This document shows, piece by piece, positions 54,308 to 62,675 of a DNA stretch of 64,000 bases. The stretch lies in contig CAWEIK010000001.1 of the NCBI GenBank assembly GCA_963809175.1, positions 744,001-808,000 of the forward strand, read 5' to 3'. A program made the position numbers and the translations under genes. How positions within the stretch are numbered: position 1 is the stretch's first letter; every line of letters begins with the position of its first letter. This stretch comes from JACCTU01 sp963809175. GTDB taxonomy: Bacteria; Actinomycetota; Thermoleophilia; Gaiellales; Gaiellaceae. Below the pieces are notes generated by a model. It saw only the letters and a program-made list of their open reading frames with translations, was not told the origin of the DNA and searched no databases.

Positions 54308-54781
54308 ATGCGCCGCTTGAACTTTCTGCAAGACGACCCCTGGGATGAGGTGAACGACGACATCAACCGCGTCCGCTGGTTCGGGCACCCGTTCGGGACC
54401 GACCAGCTCGGGGCGTCGCTGATCGAGTATCTGCCTCGGTCGCCCGACAGTCCGTTGCACATGCACTACGGCGTCGAGGAGATGTTCTTCGTCCTCAGTG
54501 GGACGCTGACCGTTCGCACGCCGGACGGAGAGGAGGAGCTGTCACCCGGCGACGTCGTCTACTTCCCGGAGGGCCCAGACGGGCTGCACACGTTCTCGAA
54601 CCCCACGGATGAGCCGGTGAGGATGCTTGGCGTCTCGACGAAGCGTTTCCCAGATGTCGTCGCCTACCCGGAGCGCGGAGTCGCCTGGGTGGCGACACGC
54701 CATCCTGAACGCCCGGTGCCCGAGGGCGGCGACAAAGGAGTCATCGCTCGCTTCGAGCTGTCACCGGACGACCAGGACTAA
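54308..54781 (+). CDS. Cupin domain protein B
   Basis: 157 residues: PDSPLHMHYGVEEMFFVLSG (cupin motif 1, HxH...E), TLTVRTPDGEEELSPGDVVY and FPEGPDGLHTFSNPTDEPVR (motif 2 His), then a C-terminal tail with VAYPERGVAWVATRHPE. A sugar isomerase-like or ligand-binding role is possible. The ATG has GGAGGAG five bases upstream. Confidence 0.83.
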   Translation: MRRLNFLQDDPWDEVNDDINRVRWFGHPFGTDQLGASLIEYLPRSPDSPLHMHYGVEEMFFVLSGTLTVRTPDGEEELSPGDVVYFPEGPDGLHTFSNPTDEPVRMLGVSTKRFPDVVAYPERGVAWVATRHPERPVPEGGDKGVIARFELSPDDQD

Positions 54782-54809
54782 CCGATTAGCCGATCAGGCG
54801 TGCCCGGAG

Positions 54810-55276
54810 CTATTCCTCGTCTTCCCAGAACTCGACCGGCGGGTCCGGGCCTCGCGAACATGATGTCTTCGTCCTCGACGCCCTTGGCGAGAACCTTTCC
54901 GGTGTCGAGGTACTCGATGATCTCGCCGCGGATCATCGAGGAGAGCATGAGTACGCGAATCAGTCGAGTCTGTCCGGTTGATGATCTGATGCGCACCGTC
55001 CGCGCCCCGCGGAAGGCAGGCGACGTCGCCCTCCTTCAACACATGCTCGCCTTCGGGCGTGCGCAGCGTCGGCTCGCCGCGGAGCACGATCACCCATTCC
55101 TCGTTCAGGTAGTGCGTGTGGTAGGGCCAGAGCTTGCTGCCAGGCTCGACCTCGGACATGGTCGCGCCGATGAGCTCACCGCCGATGCGTTGGCCGACGA
55201 GCGCGCCCTTGACGCGCCAGCCCTCGCGGTCCCTCGTCCCGTCCCACTCGTCGCTGTTGAGGTTGAAAGTCTTCAT
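54810..55276 (-). CDS. Cupin domain protein C (two frameshifts)
   Basis: The ATG at 55276 gives KTFNLNSDEWDGTRDREGW, KLWPYHTHYLNEEWVIVLRG (motif 1) and EGDVACLPRGADGAHQIINR (motif 2). An extra base near 54960 leads to IRVLMLSSMIRGEIIEYLDT and VEDEDIMFARPGP. A second near 54838 gives the end PVEFWEDEE and stop at 54810. The repaired length is about 155 residues. It resembles cupin D at 56458 and cupin B in layout. Confidence 0.75.
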
Positions 55277-55320
55277 TCGATGAACGGCCGGCATTCTCGC
55301 ACGCTCGCGCAGCCGAGGCG

Positions 55321-55740
55321 TCACTGCTCGGTGGAGTCCGTCGGCGTGTGGAAAACCGCCTCGACGTTGTTGCCGTCAGGATCGAGGACGAACGCGGCGT
55401 AGTAGTGGCCGCTGTACTCGGGACGCACGCCGGGGGGTCCGATGTCTGTCCCGCCATGGTTCACCGCAGCTTCGTGCCAGCGCCCGACCGAATCGGCGTC
55501 GCTTGCGCGGAAGGCGATGTGCGCACCGGTGGTCACCCGGTCACGGCCGGGCTTGCTGCCGACCGTGTGCAGGGCGAAGTCATCGCTGGCGCCACGCCCG
55601 AACAAGACGTAGCGGTCACCCTCGAACTCGCCTTCGGACAGCACCACGAAGCCGATCTCCGCCAGCGCCGCTTCGTACATCCGCCGGCTCGCCGGCAGGT
55701 CGCTGACTCGGATCCCGACGTGGTCGATGACCTCGCTCAC
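55321..55740 (-). CDS. VOC family (glyoxalase-like) protein
   Basis: 139 residues: VIDHVGIRVSDLPASRRMYE with the first metal His kept (DHVGI), VVLSEGEFEGDRYVLFG, TTGAHIAFRASDADSVGRWH (second His) and YYAAFVLDPDGNNVEAVFHT (Glu). It is a likely metal-dependent lyase, dioxygenase or binding protein. The GTG start overlaps the stop of the GNAT gene, so the pair is co-translated. Confidence 0.86.
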   Translation of the reverse strand: MSEVIDHVGIRVSDLPASRRMYEAALAEIGFVVLSEGEFEGDRYVLFGRGASDDFALHTVGSKPGRDRVTTGAHIAFRASDADSVGRWHEAAVNHGGTDIGPPGVRPEYSGHYYAAFVLDPDGNNVEAVFHTPTDSTEQ

Positions 55741-56229
55741 GGGCTGTTCAACTCTTCGCTAGACAGGTCGAGGCTGAGGATGATCTCCCCCGCTTCGTCG
55801 CGCTCTCCCGTCGGGACGAAGCCGAACCGTTCGTAGAACGGCCAAGGTTCGCCCTCGCCGGTGGTGTAGCTCGTCAAGAGCTCCGTGGCGCCGGCATTCC
55901 GCACGAGCTCGACGACCTGCCGCAGCGCCGCGCGCCCGTACCCGCGCCGCTGGTGTCGCTGATCGATGAGCAGCTTCCAGAGAAACCACGGACCGATGAT
56001 CTTGCCGGGCACAGGCGTGACGTCCCAGCTCAGCATGACGAACCCGACCGGCTCTTCGCCGTCGTAGATCGCCCGATACCACGCCTTGGCCTCGGGATAG
56101 TCCTCGGCATCCTCGAGCGCACCCGCCACCGACCCGACGAAGCGGGCTTGCTCCGGGGCCACCCGCAGCGCGAGGACAGTCGTCACGGTTCGCGCTGCTC
56201 AACTCGCGCAGCGTCACGGAGTCGGCCAT
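55737..56229 (-). CDS. GNAT family N-acetyltransferase (one frameshift)
   Basis: The ATG at 56229 reads ADSVTLRELSSANR. One extra base near 56185 shifts to TVLALRVAPEQARFVGSVAG, then WYRAIYDGEEPVGFVMLSWD, KLLIDQRHQRRGYGRAALRQ (acetyl-CoA loop) and YTTGEGEPWPFYERFGFVP. The pattern fits spermidine/diamine-type acetyltransferases. The substrate is not certain. Confidence 0.82.
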
Positions 56230-56232
56230 CAT

Positions 56233-56445
56233 GGCCCTCAGTCTGATGGTTGTGGGCGAAGCGCAGCTTGAGGACGCCGGCTCAGGGCTGGCACCTGTCA
56301 CCGAAGGTTGGTTTCGTCGTGATGCTGCTCCGTGCTCGATGCGAGAGACCAGCGCCTGCCCGTGAACTTGCCGAGCTGAGCGTTCTGCGGTTCGAATCGA
56401 TGATCGAGCGCGTGAGTTGGCTGAGATCCCGCACGCAGGCGGCAG
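56233..56445. other. Intergenic stretch without supported gene
   Basis: The 213 bases between the divergent GNAT and cupin D genes have no reading frame with family features. A 66-codon plus-strand frame here has irregular composition and I do not call it. Only the GATAAT box at its right edge is recognisable. Confidence 0.5.
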
Positions 56446-56451
56446 GATAAT
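56446..56451 (+). promoter_or_regulatory. -10 element of cupin D (leaderless)
   Basis: GATAAT lies 6 bases before the ATG at 56458 with no ribosome binding site between. Confidence 0.55.
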
Positions 56452-56457
56452 GGGTGC

Positions 56458-56907
56458 ATGGAAGCGGTCAACGTCTTCAGCGCCGAGAACCTCGAGGGCA
56501 GGATCGACGTGGCGAGTGCCTTGGGATCGACGGCGACCGTCATGTTCATCTACGACCTGGCGCCCGGTCAGAGCTCATCCCCGTATCACTACGAGTACGA
56601 GGAGGAGTGGCTGCTCGTCATCGACGGCACCGTCGTTCTGCGCGCACCAGCTGGGGAGCACACCCTGGAGCGCGGAGACCTCGTCTGCTTCCCACCGGGT
56701 CCCGCCGGAGCGCACAAGTTGATGAACCGGAGCGACTCGCCGGCGAGGACGTTGATGTTCTCGAGCTCGCGGGCGCCGGCCGTCTCGGTCTATCCGGACA
56801 GCGACAAGGTCGGCGTCTACTTCGACGAGGCACACGAACTGATCTTCAGACGCGGCACGGCGGTGCCTTGGTCGGACGGAGAGGAAGGCTGGGAGAAAGC
56901 GACCTGA
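56458..56907 (+). CDS. Cupin domain protein D
   Basis: 149 residues: QSSSPYHYEYEEEWLLVIDG (motif 1), TVVLRAPAGEHTLERGDLVC and FPPGPAGAHKLMNRSDSPAR (motif 2), with YPDSDKVGVYFDEAHELIF in the tail. The YPDSDKVG segment is common in a cupin family of unknown function. The stop TGA overlaps the proposed CTG start of the next gene. Confidence 0.84.
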   Translation: MEAVNVFSAENLEGRIDVASALGSTATVMFIYDLAPGQSSSPYHYEYEEEWLLVIDGTVVLRAPAGEHTLERGDLVCFPPGPAGAHKLMNRSDSPARTLMFSSSRAPAVSVYPDSDKVGVYFDEAHELIFRRGTAVPWSDGEEGWEKAT

Positions 56908-58017
56908 CGAACGCACTCCGGCTGACCAAGGCGCAGGCCCGGCGCATCGCGGTGCGCGCGCAACTGCTCGACGCTCCCCGACCGACTGACCTGCTCGCGG
57001 TTGTGCGGCAGCTCACATTGCTGCAGATCGACCCGACAGCGGCGATCGCGCCGAGCGCCGACCTCGTCGCCTGGAGCCGCCTCGGCTCGGCGTACCGGCC
57101 GGAGGACCTCAGAAAGGCGCTCGAGCAGGACCGCACGCTGTTCGAGCACAACGCGCTGGTGCGGCCGATGAGCGACGTCGGCCTGATCCTCGCCCGCAGT
57201 CGGACGAGCCGCAGCCATGAGCGAACGGATCAGTGGATCCGCGACAACGACCGCTTCCGGCGCGACATCGTCAAGCTGCTCCGCAAGTCCGGGCCGCTGA
57301 GCTCGCGCGACATCCCCGACACGTCCGCCGTCCCGTGGGCCTCGACGGGCTGGACGAACGATCGCAACGTGACGCAGATGCTGGAGTTCCTGATGATGCG
57401 CGGCGAGGTCGCGATCGCCGCGCGCATCGGGCGTGAGCGGCTGTGGGATCTCCCCGAACGGGTGTACCCGGCCGACGTCGTCGTCCCGTCCGTCGACGAC
57501 GCGCAGCGGATCAGGAACGAGCGGCGGCTCGCCTCGCTCGGCATCGCCCGTCAGAAGACCACCGCCATGCCGATCGAGCCGGTCGACGTCGGCGACACCG
57601 GGGAGCCGGCGGTGGTCGAGGGCGTCAAGGGCGAGTGGCGCGTCGACCCCGCCGCGCTCGGCGCCGACTTCGAGGGGCGAACGGCGTTGCTCTCGCCGTT
57701 CGACCGGCTCGTCTACGACCGGCGCCGCGCGGAGGAGCTGTTCGAGTTCGAGTACTCGCTCGAGATGTACAAGCCCGCGGCCAAGCGCCGCTGGGGCTAC
57801 TACGCGCTACCGGTGCTCCACGACGACCGGCTGGTCGGAAAGGTCGACGCCGCCGCCGACCGCAAGGCCTCCGTCCTGCGCGTGCACGCGATCCACGAGG
57901 ACGTGAAGTTCACGCGCGCCATGACCAAGGCCGTGCAGGCCGAGTTGGAGGACCTGGCTGTCGTGGCTCGGGCTCGGTGGGGTCGAGCGCCAATCCGTTG
58001 GGGCCTTCGGCACCTAG
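56904..58017 (+). CDS. Winged-helix DNA-binding domain protein, YcaQ/HTH_42 family (one frameshift)
   Basis: About 370 residues: LTKAQARRIAVRAQLLDAPR, LLQIDPTAAIAPSADLVAWS (the QxD motif of YcaQ-like DNA crosslink-repair glycosylases), HNALVRPMSDVGLILARSRT, LLSPFDRLVYDRRRAEELF and RRWGYYALPVLHDDRLVG. An extra base near 57960 must be removed to reach the C terminus WLGLGGVERQS and the TAG at 58015. The start is unclear. A CTG at 56904 (CTGA overlap) is the only nearby candidate in frame. Confidence 0.8.
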
Positions 58018-58072
58018 TACCCAACGCACACACAGTCTCGGCCTACCGGGCATCGTCACGGGGAGGAACGAC

Positions 58073-59041
58073 ATGACAGCGAAGAACGCTGCAGCGCGCC
58101 GTGGGGGAAGCGCTGCACTCGTCCTTGTTCTCGCGTTGGTCGTGGTCGGTTCGGTCGCCGCCGCGCCGCCGAAAGACCGAGCGCCGGCGGGAGATCGAAC
58201 GCCGCCAACGACGCCGACGAATCTGCGGGTCACGAGCCTGAGCCACAAGAGCGTCACGCTCGCCTGGGATCCGTCCACCGACAACTCGAAGAGCTTCAGC
58301 TACTCCGTCAACAAGGACGGCCAGGGCTTCACCGTGCCGGGGACGCAGACGACGTACACGATCAGCTGGCTGAGCCCCGGCCAGACCTACACCTTCTACG
58401 TCACCGCCGTCGATGGCGCGCTCAACACGTCGGGGCGGAGCAACACGGTCACTGTGACCACTCTCAGGGACACGACGCCACCCACGACCCCGGCGCTCTC
58501 GGGGACCGTGCGAGGCCCATCGCAGGTCTCGCTGACGTGGACGCGGTCGACGGACGACCTCGCGTGGTTCGTCGGGTACCGCATCTTCGCCAACGGCGTT
58601 CTCGTGACCGAGCACGTGAACTGGTCCGCGGAGACCAGCGTCGTCCTTCGTCACCTCACGCCGGCGACGTCGTACACGTTCACCATTCGGGCGCACGACT
58701 CCAGCGGCAACTCGGCGACGAGCAACGCGGTCACCCTGACCACCGAGGCGACCAGCGACGTGACGCCGCCCTCGGCGCCGACCAACGTGCGCATCCTCGA
58801 GGACAATGGTGCCTGCGAGTTCTGGGTCGGCTGGACTCAGTCCACGGACGACACCGATCCTCAGTCCGCGATCGAGTACGAGATCTATGTCAACGGGGTG
58901 CTGAGCCCGCTCCCCGTCGGAGGGGGAATCGACCGAGACTTCGTCTACGGCACGGCGACTGAGAACACGTTCACCGTGAAAGCCGTGGATCGGGCGGGGA
59001 ACACCTCGGAGGTGAGCAACGCGGCGACCGCGCCCTGCTGA
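58073..59041 (+). CDS. Exported fibronectin type III repeat protein
   Basis: 322 residues. A signal peptide (GGSAALVLVLALVVVGSVAAA) is followed by three FN3 domains of ~90 residues. Each opens with a proline-rich TPPT/SAPTNL-like strand and has VTLAWDPSTDN, VSLTWTRSTDD or FWVGWTQSTDD and a YTFYVTAVDGALN-type end. No enzyme domain is present, so it is a surface adhesion or binding module. The ATG has a strong GGGGAGGA site at 58060-58067. The last residues, AATAPC, contain a lone Cys. Confidence 0.86.
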   Translation: MTAKNAAARRGGSAALVLVLALVVVGSVAAAPPKDRAPAGDRTPPTTPTNLRVTSLSHKSVTLAWDPSTDNSKSFSYSVNKDGQGFTVPGTQTTYTISWLSPGQTYTFYVTAVDGALNTSGRSNTVTVTTLRDTTPPTTPALSGTVRGPSQVSLTWTRSTDDLAWFVGYRIFANGVLVTEHVNWSAETSVVLRHLTPATSYTFTIRAHDSSGNSATSNAVTLTTEATSDVTPPSAPTNVRILEDNGACEFWVGWTQSTDDTDPQSAIEYEIYVNGVLSPLPVGGGIDRDFVYGTATENTFTVKAVDRAGNTSEVSNAATAPC

Positions 59042-59062
59042 GGTCGGACGTCGGCAGTCAGG

Positions 59063-59623
59063 TCACGACCTGCCGTTGAAGTCGACGTCCTTCGTCTCGA
59101 CCGTCCCAGCTGTTCGTCCCGGAGCTTCCTGGTACTTCCAGTACAGGTTCGTGTGAGCGATCACCTGTTCCGGTGGCGGCGCTCCCCACTCCGTCTGGTC
59201 CTCCGTCGTGTGGGCGTCGCTCACGAGTGTCGCGTCGTAGCCCCTCGCGAGCGCGCCGTGGAGCGTCGAGCGAATGCATTGATCGGTCTGTGCGCCGACG
59301 ACGACGAGGCGTCCGACACCGAGGCCCGACAGCACCGACTCGAGGGTTGTGTCCTCGAACGAGTCGCCGTAGCTCTTCTCCACCAGCGGCTCTGTGTCCT
59401 CCGGCGACAGCTCGGCGACGATCTTCCACTCGTCGCTCCCTTTCACGAGGTCGTCGTCGCCGTGCTGGACCCAGACGACCGGAACCTGCTCCGCCCGCGC
59501 CTTCTCGACGAGGCTGCCGACGTTCGCGACGACCGCGTCGCGTTCGGTTGCGCTTTCGACGACGCCGGTCTGCACGTCGACGACGAGGAGTGCGGTGTTC
59601 GGCCGGTTCTCGAGTGTGGTCAT
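59063..59623 (-). CDS. Isochorismatase family cysteine hydrolase
   Basis: 186 residues with the catalytic Asp in NTALLVVDVQTGVVE, Lys in LVEKSYGDSFEDT and Cys in VVGAQTDQCIRSTLHGAL. Members hydrolyse amides or isochorismate: nicotinamidase, N-carbamoylsarcosine amidase and others. The exact substrate is unknown. It is divergent from cupin E with 42 bases between the starts. Confidence 0.88.
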   Translation of the reverse strand: MTTLENRPNTALLVVDVQTGVVESATERDAVVANVGSLVEKARAEQVPVVWVQHGDDDLVKGSDEWKIVAELSPEDTEPLVEKSYGDSFEDTTLESVLSGLGVGRLVVVGAQTDQCIRSTLHGALARGYDATLVSDAHTTEDQTEWGAPPPEQVIAHTNLYWKYQEAPGRTAGTVETKDVDFNGRS

Positions 59624-59653
59624 GGTCCTTATCGGACTGTGTGTCCGCAACGA

Positions 59654-59659
59654 TAGACT
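59654..59659 (+). promoter_or_regulatory. -10 element of cupin E (leaderless)
   Basis: TAGACT lies 6 bases before GTG 59666. The identical arrangement is seen at 62208-62213. Confidence 0.55.
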
Positions 59660-59665
59660 CGCGGC

Positions 59666-60235
59666 GTGCCAGAGGCGCAACTCGAGGACTCCGGCTCGGG
59701 GCTTTCACCGACCAGCGAGGGCTGGTTCGTGGTGAACGTGCGAGACGCCACTTGGCTGACGTCGGAGAACGGCGAGAAGAAGCCGTCCGGCTCGGAGTGC
59801 AGCTTCGAGAGCCCGTACGCCGAGTTCCCGCAGTTCGGGATCAGGGTCCACGTCCTGGAGCCGGGCGAGCCGAACGGCCTGTACCACGCCGAGAACCAGC
59901 AGGAGGCGTTCCTCGTGCTGTCCGGAGAGTGCAGGCTGCTCGTCGAGGGTGAGGAGCGGCTCCTGCGGCCGTGGGACTTCGTCCACACGCCCGCCGGGAC
60001 CGAGCACATCTTCGTCGGCGCCGGCGACGGGCCGTGCGCGATCCTGATGGTCGGTGCGCGTTCGGCGCCGTGGGAGGTGCTCTACCCGGTGTCGGAGCTG
60101 GCGGCGGGCTACGGCGCGAGCGCAGAGGAGGAGACGCCCGACCCGGACCAGGCGTACACGGGGTTCGAGCTCGTCACGGCGGGAGCGGCCCCCGTACTGG
60201 GACCGCCTCCCCTGGGCGTAGTCACGCGTCGGTAG
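59666..60235 (+). CDS. Cupin domain protein E
   Basis: 189 residues: SPTSEGWFVVNVRDATWLTS, GLYHAENQQEAFLVLSGECR (motif 1), LLRPWDFVHTPAGTEHIFVG (motif 2) and a C-terminal acidic arm. The first His pair is reduced to one His (YHAE). The GTG follows a TAGACT box. Its end overlaps the convergent GNAT gene by 14 bases. Confidence 0.82.
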   Translation: MPEAQLEDSGSGLSPTSEGWFVVNVRDATWLTSENGEKKPSGSECSFESPYAEFPQFGIRVHVLEPGEPNGLYHAENQQEAFLVLSGECRLLVEGEERLLRPWDFVHTPAGTEHIFVGAGDGPCAILMVGARSAPWEVLYPVSELAAGYGASAEEETPDPDQAYTGFELVTAGAAPVLGPPPLGVVTRR

Positions 60236-61046
60236 GAGCCGGCGACCAGACGTACGGCGTCGTCGTCGTCACCGCGGTGAAGCCGAGCCGCTCGAGGATC
60301 GGCCGGCTGTCGCTGGAAGCATCGACCTCGACGAACCGGAAGCCTCGCTCCGCGGCCAGGTTCGCCCGATACGCCACGGCGGCGCGATAGATCCCGCGCC
60401 CGCGCCAGGCCGGCAGCGTGGCGCCGCCCCAGAGCGTCGCGAAGTCCGTTCCGCGCTCGAAGCGGACCCAGCCGGCGCACACGATCGCGCCGCCGGCTTC
60501 TGCGACGACGATGGTGATTCCCTCCGGGTCGGCGGTCCGCTCGGCGTCGAGGCTCTCGGCGATCCAGCTGTCGTCGTCTTCCTCCTCCCACGCGGCCCGC
60601 TCGAACGCGGCGATGCGATCGAGGTCGCTTCGGTCGGTCACCTCCCGCAACGACACTCCCTCGGGCAGCACCGGCCGGCCCGCGATCTCGTCCACCGGCG
60701 CGATCACGACCGTCTCTTCCTCCTCGGGGACGAAGCCCGCAGCACGTAGTCGCTGCGAAAGGTCCGGCGGCCGGTCGTGCGCGTGCAGCTTCCACTCGAA
60801 GCGCTCGCCGCGCTCGGCGAACACGCGCACCTGCCGTGCGATCAACGCATCGAGGTCTGCGCCGTCGAGCCCGTCGAGGTCGCGATAGGAGACGAAGCCG
60901 CGGTTCCCCTCACCGAAGAGGCCGAAGAAGCGCAGGAGCGGCCCGTCGCGCTCGACGGTCACCCCTGCCGGCAGCCGGTCGGAAACGCGGTCGCGGAGTT
61001 GCGCGTCGTAGGCGGCCAACCAGGCGGACGCTTCAGTTCGGCTCAT
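60222..61046 (-). CDS. GNAT family N-acetyltransferase, two-part
   Basis: 274 residues. The C-terminal GNAT domain (about 130-270) has DPEGITIVVAEAGGAIVCAG, WGGATLPAWRGRGIYRAAVA (acetyl-CoA loop) and FVEVDASSDSRPILERLGFT. The N-terminal part is a degenerate GNAT-like domain with WKLHAHDRPPDLSQRLRAAG. The substrate is unknown. The start overlaps the VOC gene end by 14 bases, so the two are in one operon. Confidence 0.83.
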   Translation of the reverse strand: MSRTEASAWLAAYDAQLRDRVSDRLPAGVTVERDGPLLRFFGLFGEGNRGFVSYRDLDGLDGADLDALIARQVRVFAERGERFEWKLHAHDRPPDLSQRLRAAGFVPEEEETVVIAPVDEIAGRPVLPEGVSLREVTDRSDLDRIAAFERAAWEEEDDDSWIAESLDAERTADPEGITIVVAEAGGAIVCAGWVRFERGTDFATLWGGATLPAWRGRGIYRAAVAYRANLAAERGFRFVEVDASSDSRPILERLGFTAVTTTTPYVWSPAPTDA

Positions 61047-61413
61047 ACGGCTTGTAGCGGTGGTGCAGGAGGATGGGGTTGCCGGCAGGGTCGCGCAACC
61101 CGGCGCCCTGGCAGACACCGGAGTCCCACAGCTCGTTGACCTGCACGCCGGCCGCCTCCAGCTTGGCCTTCGCCTCGGCGACGTCGGGGACGCGGAACGC
61201 AAGCGTCCCTGGCGGCAACGGTGTGAACTCGTAATCGTGGGTGTGCGGCGTCATCACCGCGAGCGTCACGTTGCTGGTCTCGTACTCGACCCAGTCTTCG
61301 TGGGGCAAGTTCGGGTTCCGCTCGAGGCCGAGCACCTCGCCGTAGAAGTGGTTCGCCTGCTCCATGTCCGTCACGGGGACGCGGATGTAGTCGACTCGCT
61401 GGACGTCAATCAT
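61033..61413 (-). CDS. VOC family protein of the suf-array subfamily
   Basis: 126 residues: DVQRVDYIRVPVTDMEQANH, VLGLERNPNLPHEDWVEYET, LAFRVPDVAEAKAKLEAAG and DSGVCQGAGLRDPAGNPILL. The VDY/F.. strand, ERNPN, EYETSNVTLA and DSGVC segments match the VOC genes inside the suf operon, especially the one at 47532. It is a dispersed paralogue. The ATG has an excellent AGGAGGTG site (61428-61435). Confidence 0.86.
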   Translation of the reverse strand: MIDVQRVDYIRVPVTDMEQANHFYGEVLGLERNPNLPHEDWVEYETSNVTLAVMTPHTHDYEFTPLPPGTLAFRVPDVAEAKAKLEAAGVQVNELWDSGVCQGAGLRDPAGNPILLHHRYKPYEPN

Positions 61414-61486
61414 CGGACGAGCACCTCCTCTTTGATGGACGACACGATGGGTTAGAGTCAAGCGAATTCTCGACAAGGAGGCAGTC

Positions 61487-61771
61487 ATGCCGCTGGCACG
61501 AGTCGTGACCTTTGATGGCGTAGACAGCGCCCGGATGGCGCAGATGAAGAGCGAGATGGAGGGAAGCGAGCGGCCGGAGAACGTGCCGGCCTCGGAGATC
61601 GTCGTTCTTCACGATCCCGACGCGGACAAGTCGCTCGTGATCGTCTTCTTCGAGAACGAGGACGACTACAAGACCGGCGACGAGACGCTGAGCGCGATGC
61701 CGGCCGGCGACACTCCGGGCAAGCGCACGTCGGTCGGGAAGTACCAGGTCGCGTTCCGCATGGCCGACTAG
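61487..61771 (+). CDS. Small conserved protein, possibly a dimeric alpha/beta barrel
   Basis: 94 residues: PLARVVTFDGVDSARMAQMK, ASEIVVLHDPDADKSLVIVF and FFENEDDYKTGDETLSAMPA. The strand-helix order suggests an ABM-like ferredoxin fold. I do not recognise a named family. The ATG follows AAGGAGG, with TAGAGT at 61453-61458 as probable -10. Confidence 0.7.
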   Translation: MPLARVVTFDGVDSARMAQMKSEMEGSERPENVPASEIVVLHDPDADKSLVIVFFENEDDYKTGDETLSAMPAGDTPGKRTSVGKYQVAFRMAD

Positions 61772-61775
61772 CTGG

Positions 61776-62126
61776 TCAGTTCCCCCAGAGCGGCCTGACC
61801 TCGATCGTCCCCAGCTGCGCGATGGGGTGCCCGCCCGCAATCTCGACGGCCTCTTCCAGGCTGCCGCACTCGATGATGTCGAATCCGCCGACCGCCTCCT
61901 TCGTCTCGACGAAGGGGCCGTCGGTGACGATCGCCTTCCCGTCGCGGACGCGAACCGATCGTGCCCGTCGCGGCGGCGCCAGTTGGTCGCCGGTGATCCA
62001 GCTGCCTCGCGCCTGGAGGTCGTCCAGCCAGGGGAAGCTCTCCTCGTCCGGCGTGTCGTTCGGGCCGGGCTCGGTCTGTGCGTCCATCCGCTCAGCGTCC
62101 CAGCAGACCAGCAGCAGGTACTTCAT
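61776..62126 (-). CDS. YCII-related (DGPF) protein
   Basis: 116 residues: KYLLLVCWDAERMDAQTEPG, DDLQARGSWITGDQLAPPR and AIVTDGPFVETKEAVGGFDI, with the family's DGPF...KE signature, then EAVEIAGGHPIAQLGTIEVR. These ferredoxin-like proteins often accompany ECF sigma factors, but no sigma gene is near. The ATG has GAGAGGGGA upstream. Confidence 0.88.
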   Translation of the reverse strand: MKYLLLVCWDAERMDAQTEPGPNDTPDEESFPWLDDLQARGSWITGDQLAPPRRARSVRVRDGKAIVTDGPFVETKEAVGGFDIIECGSLEEAVEIAGGHPIAQLGTIEVRPLWGN

Positions 62127-62207
62127 CGTCGTCCCCTCTCGTCGGTCGGTATCAGCCCTACCCAGGCACGACGAACGCGCCGGGGCCAGATCGACATCTA
62201 GGTGTCG

Positions 62208-62213
62208 TAGACT
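62208..62213 (+). promoter_or_regulatory. -10 element of the membrane protein gene at 62220 (leaderless)
   Basis: TAGACT lies 6 bases before GTG 62220, the same box and spacing as at 59654. Confidence 0.55.
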
Positions 62214-62219
62214 CGCCGC

Positions 62220-62656
62220 GTGAATCCACGCGTGAACACGGCCTTGCGCGTTCTCGGGATCGGGGCCCTGGTCGCCGGCGGGCTCGTCGTTGCGCTCGCG
62301 GCGCTCCTCGTCGTGCTCCTGATCGGCCCGGTGATCTTCTGGCTCGCCTGGAACGTGCTCGACTTCGCGGCTGCCGTGGGTCTCCCGGAGCTTGGCTTCT
62401 GGGGCATCGTGCTCGCGACGCTGTTCCTGGTCATCGGCTGGTTCGGCAAAGTCGTGATCACGGCCGTCGTCTTCCTCGTCGAGCCGTCCTGGTTCGAAGG
62501 TGCAGCTGAAGTCCACTGGCCGGAGCCGACGTTCCGAAACTTCGTCGCCGTCGTCCTGCTCGCACTGCTCGACGTCGCGGCCGCACGCCCACGCGCACGA
62601 GCGCACCCGTCCCACGACATTCCGGTGACCAGCACGCGCGGCACCCTTCGGACTAG
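62220..62656 (+). CDS. Small multi-span membrane protein, C terminus uncertain
   Basis: From GTG 62220: RVLGIGALVAGGLVVALAAL, LIGPVIFWLAWNVLDFAAAV, LGFWGIVLATLFLVIGWFG and VVITAVVFLVEPSWFEGAAE, then FRNFVAVVLLALLDVAAARP. It has three or four membrane helices, and no family is recognised. Beyond about 62560 the original frame turns into Arg/Pro-rich sequence running antisense into the cupin F gene. A frame slip there would reach the double TAG at 62654-62659. The end given is that estimate. Confidence 0.55.
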
Positions 62657-62675
62657 TAGTCGCGTCGCGCGTAGG

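Noticed and set aside
56250..56450. A 66-codon plus-strand frame between the GNAT and cupin genes
   Set aside because: It has no ribosome site, no promoter box at its start and no recognisable pattern.
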